From positions 1 through 15,919 of the forward strand of contig WHUX01000641.1 in NCBI GenBank assembly GCA_015179025.1: 15,919 bases of DNA, given 5' to 3'. Shown one piece after another: positions 8,036 through 15,919 of the stretch (position 1 is its first letter; every line of letters starts with the position of its first letter). The translations under genes and the position numbers were made by a program. The notes below the pieces were generated by a model. The model was not told the origin of the DNA. It saw only the letters and a list, made by a program, of their open reading frames with translations, and ran no database searches. The DNA comes from Terfezia claveryi (lineage: Eukaryota > Ascomycota > Pezizomycetes > Pezizales > Pezizaceae).

Positions 8036-8700
8036 AGAGATGGGTGTCAGTATAATAGTTAGTTCGAGGCAGAATTACACAGAAGTTAGTCTTGTTGGTT
8101 GATAATGATATTATTGTGACCGAAAGCAGAAGGATACAGTCGTTATAGTATTTTTTATAGAAAAACTCAAAGGCGGTAATAAGAGTGATTTTGTGATATA
8201 TGATTCTACTTTTGTGATCTCTCTATCTTTTCTTCTTTTCTAAGTTAGCAATACTATTGAAGCTCTCACCTGGTCCTTCAGTGCATATTCTTCCGTTAGG
8301 AACGAAGTGCCTTCATAATGCAGTAGTGAAAGGGGAATCATATATCTCTGAACTATAGGAGGAGTTAAAGAATACCATGGTAGTACAAAACATAGCAGGA
8401 TCGGATGCTATGGATAAAGAAATCAAAAGGAAGAGTGCTATAAGTACGGAAGAGGTTATTGAGAACATCTATAAAAAGGAGGTAGTTAATGCAAGGGGAG
8501 CCAAACTGACATAGATGAACCTATAAAAGTCAAGAACGATGAAAACTATTAGGAATCGCAGCTAGCCTTCTAGAAACTTAGTTAAAATAGACTTTAGAGG
8601 GTCTAATATAGGCTGAGTAAAGGATGGTAAAAGTTTAGAGGCTTATCTTACTAGTTGGGATATATTTTCTACTTTATTTTCTTGTTTTTTAATTGACTTA
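7771..8700 (+). pseudogene. Second decayed frame: 15-residue repeats followed by an unknown domain
   Basis: Frame 1 runs from the hairpin array through to about 8700 with no shift. Stops are TAG, TAA or TGA. In the repeats the TGA sits where sister units have CGA, so substitution is visible directly. After the repeats I read QKLVLLVDNDIIVTESRRIQ, a hydrophobic stretch near 8215-8260 (LYLFFFFSKLAILLKL), SVHILPLGTKCLHNAVVKGE, then a hydrophilic part including AGSDAMDKEIKRKSAISTEE and VIENIYKKEVVNARGAKLT, and finally GKSLEAYLTSWDIF. I recognise no family. It may be a gene downstream of the 4951 gene or the rest of the same element; it is on the same strand. Its start is unclear because the frame above 7771 is less convincing. 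Confidence 0.45.
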
Positions 8701-9001
8701 TCTCCGTTTCTTGAGTAATTGTTTTTTCTACTCTGTTCTTTATTATTCTATTCTCTTATCTCTATGTTTTGAGTGATTGTATTTCTTAGATAGTTTGGTT
8801 TAATAGTATGGATTGATGATTTATTTTTCCTATATACATTGGCTACATAATTGTAATTCATATTAATTTTATTGGTGAGAATGAATTTAGGGTAAGAAGT
8901 ATCTGATAGAGTGGTTTAATGCAGAAATTTAATCTTTCGTATAAATATCTACCTATATTATAGTGATTTGGAAAAGAAGAAACAATTATATACTTGTTAA
9001 A
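8701..9001. other. T-rich non-coding-looking stretch
   Basis: Runs of T and TA dominate. I see no repeat or frame worth calling. Confidence 0.4.
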
Positions 9002-9350
9002 AACAGAAGCACCTATATACTATCTAATATAGCTGGAGTACGATAGCAATTAACAAGCAAGGGAGGGCAGCCTACCAACATACTTACATCATGATTGTGA
9101 CATGGAAGGAGACAAACAATAGAGTATGTGTTGCAAATAGAAGTGCCTCTATTATATCCAATAAGAGTGAGGAACATATGACAGCAAGTTACAGGTAAAT
9201 ATGAGCAGCCTAGAAACATACCTATATCATAGATGTGATATGGAAGGAGACAAATAATAGAGTATGCATTGCAAACAGAAGCACCTGATTCGTATCCAAT
9301 AAGGGTAAAAAACATGCAATAGCAAGTTATAAGTAAGGGAGTATTATATA
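9002..9350. repeat. Tandem repeat, ~134-138 bp period, about 2.5 copies
   Basis: Units start at 9002 (AACAGAAGCACCT), 9136 (AATAGAAGTGCCT) and 9274 (AACAGAAGCACCT), giving lengths 134 and 138, with a third partial copy to about 9350. Shared words include CATGGAAGGAGACAAA or its TATGG variant, CAATAGAGTATG and TATCCAATAAG. The minus strand has a 139-codon open stretch with a 46-residue period rich in Cys, Tyr and Leu. The plus strand also reads as a repeat (IEYVLQ, YPIRVRN) with TGA/TAG stops. I cannot decide whether either strand coded. Confidence 0.8.
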
Positions 9351-9770
9351 TGAATAGTAACAGAGATTGAATTATATTGTCACCATGGAAGTTGGAAGAA
9401 CAGACATTACAAAGGCAAATAAGTAGATACAAACAATAGTAGTAAAAGAATCATATGAAGTAACATTAGGAGAGAGAGCACTCAGTAGCGTACTTAGAAA
9501 GTATCAAGCAGCATTGATAATGATAGGATAAGTAGAGAATAATGAGTAATATTACTGAAGTTAGGAGAAAGGTGAGCAACGTTGGTAGGTGGGTACAAAG
9601 TGGCTGATTGCAAATCTAGCAAGTATGAAGTAAAAATGAGTTGTAAACAAGAGTGTCATGATAATAGCATTACAAGCAAGAGATCATGTGGTAATGTGCA
9701 GTTTTGAAAACTGGCATTATATGTATAGCATACACACAATACAAGCTAAAATCTTTCTGATATTAGTAGA
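9351..9770. other. Unassigned AT-rich sequence
   Basis: I see no convincing gene. A plus-strand frame continues from the repeat (LSPWKLEEQTLQRQISRYKQ) for a short way, then fills with stops. Nothing further is supported. Confidence 0.35.
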
Positions 9771-9962
9771 TTTCTTATATATTCAGGAGTTTTTACTTAG
9801 TATATAGGACATCTGCTTTAAGCAAGTTTCTCATATATTCAGGAGTTTTTACTTAGTACATAGGATATTTGCTCTAAGCGAGTTTTTTATGTATTCAGCT
9901 GTTTTTGCTCAGTATATAGGACCCTTACCTTAAGTGAGTTTCTTATATATTTAGCTGTCTTT
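9771..9962. repeat. Tandem repeat, 56-bp period, about 3.4 copies
   Basis: Units beginning with TTTCTTATATATTCAG-like sequence start at 9771, 9827, 9883 and 9939, each exactly 56 bp apart. Other shared words are GTTTTTACTTAGTA or GTTTTTGCTCAGTA, TATAGGA and TTAAGCAAG or TAAGTGAG. I see no coding sense. Confidence 0.9.
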
Positions 9963-10102
9963 GTAATGGAAAACGTTTTATTGATTATATAATTACTTAT
10001 ATACTTTTGTATTTCCTATATTACTACTATATTATGTAACTAAGCCTCTCGGTTGAAGGACTAGCCTTCTACCATTTCTTACTATATTATAAGTATCCAT
10101 AG

Positions 10103-10146
10103 CATATGGAATTTGCCATGGAAAATTCCATGGAACTTGCCATATG
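10103..10146. repeat. 44-bp imperfect palindrome made of three 12-bp units
   Basis: Three 12-bp units, GGAATTTGCCAT, GGAAAATTCCAT and GGAACTTGCCAT, occupy 10108-10143. CATATG stands at both ends and the centre is CCATGGAAAATTCCATGG, so the whole can fold on itself. It lies upstream of the gypsy LTR. Confidence 0.85.
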
Positions 10147-10159
10147 AGTACACTCTTAG

Positions 10160-10260
10160 TATGGCCGCATGACCTTTATTTTTAAATGTGTAAGTCACTA
10201 CTATGGCCACATGACCTTTATTCCAGCCATATGACTCATTACTATGACTATATGATATCT
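10160..10260. repeat. Short tandem repeat, ~41-42 bp, three degenerate units
   Basis: Units begin TATGGCCGCATGACC (10160), TATGGCCACATGACC (10202) and TATGACTATATGAT (10243). The third is the most decayed, consistent with CpA or CpG loss. Confidence 0.65.
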
Positions 10261-10345
10261 TTTGTATAGCATACTACCTCTTAGTGTACCACCCTTTATT
10301 GTATTTATTTCCTTAGTTATCAAATCTCAGAGGAGTACAAATAGG

Positions 10346-10548
10346 TGCTGGATTCCTTCTGGAATCCATCAGAGAGAGAACAAGCAAGCAGCACACAGTA
10401 GTAAGCAAGCCTATATACTGATAAGATCAAGATCATATAGTATAAATAGTATAAATCATATAAGATATATTACACTAGTTAATTCCTGTTTCCTTTAGAA
10501 ATGTTCCACATAGTAATCTCCCTACCCTTCTGATGTCATATCTCAGCA
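10346..10548 (+). repeat. Probable 5' LTR of the gypsy element
   Basis: The segment begins TGCTG and ends CAGCA, a 5-bp terminal inverted repeat with the usual TG...CA ends, giving 203 bp. Just inside the start is an 8-bp perfect stem, TGGATTCC-TTCT-GGAATCCA (10349-10368). It precedes a leader and a gag start at 11002. No second LTR is visible, so the right end could differ. I could not match the following bases, GAACTAAAATAC, to a tRNA. Confidence 0.45.
10441..10448 (+). promoter_or_regulatory. TATA box candidate in gypsy LTR
   Basis: TATAAATA lies about 95 bp into the presumed LTR, followed by another TATAAAT at 10450. The position suits a U3 promoter. Confidence 0.4.
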
Positions 10549-11001
10549 GAACTAAAATACACAAATATCCATACCTACAGATATAGATTGTATAAATGGT
10601 ACTGAATAAATACTATCTAGTAGCATTCATTACATTTTTTTTAACTTACTTACCTAATCTTTACTTTAAATCCAAGGCCTGATCAACCTTTGGATACTTT
10701 ATTACACTTAAACAAGTATATATAATTCGACATATATATCTATAAACATGAACATACATATATAAAACAATATCAATATTCAACTAGCTAGTAAATCATC
10801 CAACACTAAGGTATCAGACTCTCAACTACAGTACATTAATAAAAGACTTAGAAAGCAAGCTAAGTAGAGCTCTAATAGGGTATAGTACCTCATATTAAAT
10901 AATCCTACCCTTATTTACAACACTTTTCTCAATAAGATCAACAAACTATCTTGCACTCTTAGCAATCACTATTACAGTTGTACTTGTAGTACTAGTATAT
11001 C
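10549..11001 (+). other. Gypsy leader region
   Basis: This AT-rich stretch between the presumed LTR and the first credible gag ATG would hold the primer-binding site and packaging signals. I recognise none of these. No coding frame with stops of the substitution type is evident. Confidence 0.35.
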
Positions 11002-13230
11002 ATGGAAAAACTGGTCCTCTAGATCCCAGGAATAATTGGTCTAAACAACCAAGTATTACTATCACAAGGCTCAAATCTTGCTACCTCTACTACAGCCATT
11101 TCCTCTAGAAAAGAATTACCTTTATTAGAACCTTCTTTAGGCCCAAATATTTCTACCAAGACCTCTGCACCTCCAATGTCTACCTTAATATACCAATCAG
11201 AAAAAGTAACACTCTTGTCGGAAGAACTAGAACTAGATTCTTACCTAGTAGATGAAGAAAAACTAGGACTATAAGACACATTAGGATCCTGACATCCTAC
11301 CTCACTAATCGAGTAACTCACTGAGCTAACTGAACTATCAGTGAATGAAGATGAAAAGGATTATTAGCCACCACACCATTAGCATAGTAAGGTGCTAAGA
11401 GAAAAAGCAACTCAATGATTGTATCATATAACTAGCTCCATTTAGTTGTAGACAGATAATGAAATCAGACATTAATAGTCTCTGAACTTAGTAAGAAGAC
11501 TGAGAGGTAGAGGCGGTTAACTATGTTACTTAAAGAGATTAAGAAATTAGTACAAGATACTTCCAGAAAATCAAGATTTATAGTTCCTAATATAGAAGGG
11601 GAAATAAATCTGCCTATGGATATAGAAATAGGAGAACCAGAGGGAATAAGAAGCAAACTATATTTTAGTATAGTATTGTCTCTCACATCTGCAGAATTTT
11701 AGGATAGACATTTTTCAACAATTGAGGAGATTTTGAAATATACTTACTTAATGGGACATGCCAATAGTATTATCCTGATAATACTCGACTTTTAATGGAA
11801 GCCATAGTGAAACACTATTTATAGCTAACCCTGTACCTATTCAAGGAAAAGGACTTAGAAATGAATGCATTTTTAAGTAAGGAATTAAAGAAGCCTCTTG
11901 TTTCTCTTTTAAGGAAACTGAATTAGGTAATAAATAACTGGGAAAAATAATCGTATTTATAATAAGTAGTACTCATTTAGAAGAATCAGTATATACTGTA
12001 GAGGATTTTTCAATCCTAGCAGAGAACTTCTAGGAGCGTTCCTGAGAACACTGAAACATCAATTGAAAGGTAAAGGTCGAGCACCTAAGACACCAGAAAA
12101 GAGGATTAGGTCAGCCAAAGAACCAATGATAAAGACCAACTACCAGAAAATATACAACTACCAGAAGACGATGATGATTTGAATATAGGACCAGATCTAC
12201 AAAAATAGAAATCTTAAGGAGGAGGATGAGATCCTAATAACAGTAGAGATAATAGCTCAGACTCTAATAGAGCATTATCAGTTGCTAGTTAACCTTTAGT
12301 TAGAAAGCTCCAATGAGAAAAATTAGTTGAATACTAATAATGGAAATCTACTACAGGAATAGTTACAACAGGTAACTACAAGGCAACAAACCTTTTAAAA
12401 GGGATAAAGATTGATCTACCAAAAAAAATCAAAGGAGAAGATAAAAAATAGTAAGACTCACAATATTTTGACTTTGGGGCTATAGCAATACAATGTTAAT
12501 TAGTTATCAAAGGGAGAGATTTAGAAGGTGCTTTAGCTTTGGAAATTGTTGGATTTAGAATGGAAGGAAGCACACTTACTACTTATAAACAATTCCTAAG
12601 AAAGAAAGAGAAGGATATAAAATTCTTTAGCTTCATGCTAGTACTAAGGGATTTTTTGATACCCTCCACTAGCAAAGATATTTTATGGAAACAATGGGAG
12701 ACAGCCACACTATATAAGGACAGATATCATATGGGGATTAAATAGTTTGGCAATTAGCTTAATGAAATACAAATCAAATTAATTGACAAGAATAGTAAAT
12801 AGTCAATATCGCAGGAAGTAAAAGAAAAAGGTTTCTTAATCACCTACCACTATACATATCGGCAATATTAATTCCTTTAATTAAAGAAAAATGGTCATAT
12901 AATTAGCTCATATATCAAGCGGAGTCATATGAAGCTTCAAAAGAGGATATTGCCCTACTATCCACACCAAATACATTCCAACGACAATACTCTTGAAATG
13001 AAAATCAGAGTCATAGTCCATGCAGAGACCAGAATCAATGACAAAAAACAGGATTTAATTCTAATAGCAATCCCAGTAGTAAACCCAATACAGAAAAACG
13101 GAAGGACTCAAATCGGGACACCATTATAAAAAAATTAGATCAGAAGATGAAGATGCAATTAATTAGAGACAAAAAATATCTATAATGTTGGAACCCTAGA
13201 CACTTCTATAAAGACTGTAGGAAATGATAA
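11002..13230 (+). pseudogene. Gypsy gag with zinc-knuckle remnant
   Basis: Gag would form the particle. An ATG at 11002 opens frame 1 (MEKLVL, then TAG, then IPGIIGLNNQVLLSQGSNLA), acidic further on (LLSEELELDSYLVDEEKLGL). Frame 2 is readable at 11525-11700 (LPMDIEIGEPEGIRSKLYF) and again from about 12010 to 12830, where the core gag lies: RDLEGALALEIVGFRMEG, STLTTYKQFLRKKEKDIKFF, YKDRYHMGIK, SQEVKEK. Near 12830 a shift returns to frame 1 (FLNHLPLYISAILIPLIKEK, YQAESYEASKED). The zinc knuckle at 13186-13218 reads CWNPRHFYKDC: the first Cys, the His and the last Cys remain, but the second Cys is missing, as if three codons had been lost. The 11700-12000 part is hard to read. Confidence 0.75.
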
Positions 13231-13319
13231 AATAAGGTACTCATGCATAGAGCCGCACAGGATATAGCTATGCCGATAGCTACTAAGAAGCAAACCAATA
13301 AGGATAAAATCTAGGAATA

Positions 13320-13690
13320 ACCTTTATCAGGACAGGTACTAGATTTTAGCAAAGTATTTATTAAAGATAACGAACACCCTGCACTAGCTTTAATTGATCT
13401 CCAAATAAAGGGAAGAGACTTAATTAATTCTTAATTTATATGTTTATATAAAATACTAACTAGAAGTATTAAAAAGAAATCATTAAGTACAGCAATTAAA
13501 GGCTCAAAAGGAATGATAGACAAAGCCTGTACTACCAAACTAGATTGAATAGGTAATATAGAAGAATGAATATTCTATGTAGCTCATTTAACTAGATGGG
13601 ATATAATTTTAGAGGAACCCACTCTCAGCAACGTAAAAGTAATAATCTCAGTCTATTAGGAACCAGTTACTATCTAACTAGAAAATATTC
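13320..13690 (+). pseudogene. Gypsy protease region
   Basis: In frame 1 with gag and reverse transcriptase, this reads EHPALALIDLQIKGRDLINS, then a TAA and F. A retropepsin would have Asp-Ser/Thr-Gly here. The Asp is present at 13396-13398, but Leu-Gln follows, so the active site looks lost. Downstream come FYVAHLTRWDIILEEPTLSN and VKVIIS, matching the HL..WD.ILG.P pattern at the C-terminal end of gypsy protease domains. The assignment rests on position and that second motif more than on the active site. Confidence 0.65.
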
Positions 13691-13849
13691 CTAGATTCTA
13701 GCTTTATATATGGAAAGGATCTAGAACCACAGTGAATGGTATAAGATCAGTATAAACTTAGGTCAGCTGTAAATCAGTTATATATTATAGTGAACCAGAT
13801 AATTGGGAAATTATCAGTAATATAGAAGATACTGATTTAGACAGAGAAC

Positions 13850-14770
13850 TCGTAACAGCTGTTTCTACTATACAGAAACAATTCAACCCTGTAATGGAGT
13901 TTCCCTTATTATTTCTAAAGATAATTCTATAGAAATTGCTGCCACTTAGAAAAATTAATCACTTTATCAAACCAAAACTCAGAGCTACTTGGATATTAAA
14001 ATAGTAACTCTTAGGATATTGATTTAGACAATAAATCTATGACAAATTAATTGAGGAAGAAGCATCAGGTCGTATATATAGGGTAGAAAATAATACAAAT
14101 ACTGTAGTCATGTTCACTATTCCTAAATGAGACAAACTGGAAAAAGCTAGACATGTTAATGACTATCAAGACTGCAATGTAGCTGTTAAACCAGGCCATA
14201 CCCCACCACCAGATATTAATGAAGCTATTGAACTAGTAGCTGAGAATCCCATTTGAACTAAGCTTAATTTAGCTGACAGATTCTTTAATATCAAAAACAA
14301 TAAGAAATCAGAACAATACTCTACCTTACTATATTACCTAGGATATTCTAAGAGTAGAGTTATAAAATAAGAGAATTATAATACACTAGCTATCATGGTT
14401 TACATTATATATGAAATTTTTAAAGATATGGTCTATAAGGATTTAATCATCTATATTGATGATATTATTATTTTTTCCAAAATGTATAAGAAACATGTAA
14501 ATTCATTAAAAAAAGTACTTTAACATTTGTAGGATGAGAAATTCTATCTCAAAGAAAGCAAATACCAGTTTTTCACTATAAGATTGGAAATCCTAGGATA
14601 CGTTTTGACATCAAATGGATTGTATGTAGATCCAAAGAAGAGAACTACTATATTAACATTTCTAACTCCTACTTAGAAAAAGGACCTCAAAGGATTCCTT
14701 GGAATTATTAATTATCTCAGCAGATTCATTTCCGACTTGGCATCATATGCAAGTACCCTATCGGAACTGC
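13850..14770 (+). pseudogene. Gypsy reverse transcriptase, YIDD box intact
   Basis: The domain would make cDNA. All of it reads in frame 1. The lead-in is LPPLRKINHFIKPKLRATWI, the usual LPP-R...H.I element. Next come EEEASGRIYRVENNTNTVVM and ARHVNDYQDCN (the R.VNDYR-type motif). Motif A reads TKLNLADRFFNIK, with Asn at 14266-14268 where the first catalytic Asp belongs. Motif C is KDLIIYIDDIIIFS, with YIDD intact at 14452-14463. After it follow FLKESKYQFF-like text, ILGYVLTSNGLYVDPKK and KDLKGFLGIINYLSRFISDL. Stops are mixed TAA, TAG and TGA at expected Gln, Trp or Arg. Loss of the motif A Asp and the stops make it inactive. Confidence 0.92.
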
Positions 14771-14839
14771 AAGGAGAAACAAAGAATAGGAATAGACAGA
14801 TACTCATAATATACCACTTGAAAACTAAAGGAACTTATA

Positions 14840-15250
14840 AATTCCACACATGTTTTAAAACCCTAAAATGATGAGTCTACTAAACCCAAATATTTAGTCT
14901 GTAATACTAGTAATATAGGAGTAGGATGTAAATAGGTCAAGGACCGCTAACATATATCAGACTATTATGCTTCTACTTAAGAAAATTTAATCTAGCACAA
15001 CTCAATTATTCTACCTTCCAAAAGAATTATTGGCAATTATTGACTCATTAAAATTTTTTGAAGCACAATTAAGAGTCATAAGTTCACTATCTTTACTGAC
15101 CATAAACTATTAGTAACCTTCCATACTTAAACACCAACAAGTCAGAAATTAAGATGCTGGCAAGATTATCTAATGGAATTTGATACAGATATTTAGTATA
15201 CTATAGAAAGGAAATTTGATAGCAGATACTCTATCAGAAAGTATAAATAC
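14840..15250 (+). pseudogene. Gypsy RNase H domain, frameshifted
   Basis: RNase H would remove template RNA. It follows reverse transcriptase directly. The expected D-A/T-S-N opening reads NTSNIGVGC, with Asn at 14903-14905 in place of the catalytic Asp. In frame 3 near 15021 comes KELLAIIDSLKFFEAQLR; after a shift to frame 2, HKFTIFTDHKLLVTFHT, with the conserved TDHK intact, then CWQDYLMEFDTDI. After another shift, at about 15207-15240, NLIADTLSES matches the final ADxLSR motif. The frameshifts are more frequent here than in the reverse transcriptase. Confidence 0.85.
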
Positions 15251-15919
15251 CTCGATACTCCCACTACCAAAGATGACTATATTTCCAACAGCATTGATCC
15301 TCCTAATCATACCTAAAACTGCAATATCTCTACCAATGCTTAAGAACTTTCTACTTACTAAAAACCTGTACTCAGAACGAAATGGTTTCTCATGGAGCTA
15401 TCAATTTTAAGCATGTCGACTGTGACTTAATAATATTATAGATGAGCCGAAAACTTGGATACCATATCTTCTGTCCATACTTTGAAGGCATCTAGGATGA
15501 GGACAGTGAATATGACATAATCATAGAAGAAGATCCTCAGACATAAGACTCTATCTACTATACCAGAAGAGGTTTTTACTGGTATGACAAGTACCTAATA
15601 TAAACAAGAACAAATCTTTAACAGTTCTTGGACTGAGATATAGGCTCTCTCTTCTGAAATACACAACAAATGTCCTTGCTTCAGAAGAAGTAAAAGAAAT
15701 TGCTATTAACCTAGCTCATAGCAATTGGCAATAATATAAGAGGATGCACTGGTCCTTTTGTCAAGACTTTTACTGTCTTACTCATGGCAGCTACTACGCC
15801 ATGAACAACTACATGTTCATCAATGAAATATATGTAATCTGCAACTACCATAGACATAGTAGTATAAATTGTAACCTATTAGCCTTAGTTCTTGAGAAGG
15901 AGAAGGAATTTTATAAGAG
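15250..15919 (+). pseudogene. Post-RNase H segment of gypsy polyprotein, integrase not yet recognisable
   Basis: An integrase would normally follow. In frame 1 from 15442 I read MSRKLGYHIFCPYFEGI and DEDSEYDIIIEEDPQT, then YYTRRGFYWYDKYLI. From about 15681 frame 3 is open except for one TAA and reads EVKEIAINLAHSNWQ, RMHWSFCQDFYCLTHGSYYA and VICNYHRHSSINCN to the window end. Cys and His are spaced suggestively (C-x4-C-x2-H), but I cannot fit them to the usual integrase HHCC finger. The DDE core would lie beyond the right edge. Confidence 0.5.

Larger units (their letters stand above)
10346..15919 (+). mobile_element. Decayed Ty3/gypsy-type LTR retrotransposon, 3' end outside window
   Basis: The plus-strand order is LTR, leader, gag, zinc knuckle, protease region, reverse transcriptase, RNase H and a further segment cut by the right edge. 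Reverse transcriptase directly after protease, with no integrase between, indicates Ty3/gypsy. From about 12832 to 14790 gag end, protease and reverse transcriptase share one frame, so gag and pol were probably one polyprotein. The copy is dead through many stops and some frameshifts. Confidence 0.9.

Noticed and set aside
4951..8700. A reassigned code in which TAA and TAG mean Gln
   Set aside because: TAA and TAG dominate here, but TGA also interrupts, a conserved Trp is TAG in the copia integrase, catalytic Asp codons became Asn, and frameshifts occur. Mutation explains all of these, reassignment does not.
9013..9432. Minus-strand 139-codon ORF as a real gene
   Set aside because: Its composition is odd, its length comes from a repeat of 46-codon period, and it has no family match or start context. 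I kept it only as part of the repeat.
10262..10498. Plus-strand 78-codon ORF
   Set aside because: It spans the start of the presumed gypsy LTR, including the hairpin and TATA box, and has no protein-like motif.
11465..11686. Minus-strand 73-codon ORF
   Set aside because: It lies opposite a readable plus-strand gag segment (11525-11700) and is its shadow.

Overview
This looks like an AT-rich, gene-poor repeat block from a fungal nuclear genome, most likely a filamentous ascomycete. It is built of decayed retrotransposons plus decayed genes that I do not recognise. Almost every reading frame that makes protein sense is broken by stops. Most stops are TAA or TAG where Gln or Trp is expected, and several catalytic Asp codons have become Asn. 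That is the pattern left by C-to-T change, mainly at CpA, on both strands, as in repeat-induced point mutation (RIP). I see no intact gene, no rRNA or tRNA and no CRISPR.

Layout. (1) Positions 1 to about 4723, minus strand: a Ty1/copia retrotransposon cut by the left edge. Reading leftwards it has a probable 5' LTR, a primer-binding site complementary to the initiator tRNA-Met anticodon arm, gag with an unusual 220-codon insert and a 16-residue Asn/Asp repeat, protease, integrase, a Ser/Pro/Thr-rich linker and reverse transcriptase. (2) Positions 4951 to about 7576, plus strand: a long decayed gene of unknown function. One frame runs unshifted for about 1.9 kb, interrupted almost only by TAA/TAG. 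(3) About 7705-8700, plus strand: an array of 45-bp hairpin units that reads into a second unrecognised decayed frame. (4) 8700-10345: non-coding-looking DNA with three tandem arrays (about 136, 56 and 41 bp periods) and a 44-bp imperfect palindrome. (5) 10346 to the right edge, plus strand: a Ty3/gypsy-type retrotransposon with a short probable 5' LTR, leader, gag, protease, reverse transcriptase and RNase H, then a Cys/His-bearing segment that the right edge cuts.

The two retrotransposons face away from each other and both run off the window, so neither has a visible partner LTR or a testable target-site duplication. RIP acts on duplicated DNA, so the unrecognised genes in (2) and (3) were probably also multicopy; that is inference. 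Decay is uneven: the leftmost 1 kb is much richer in CpG and broken mainly by frameshifts, whereas 4951-6885 is broken by substitutions with almost no indels. Boundaries of decayed features are approximate.
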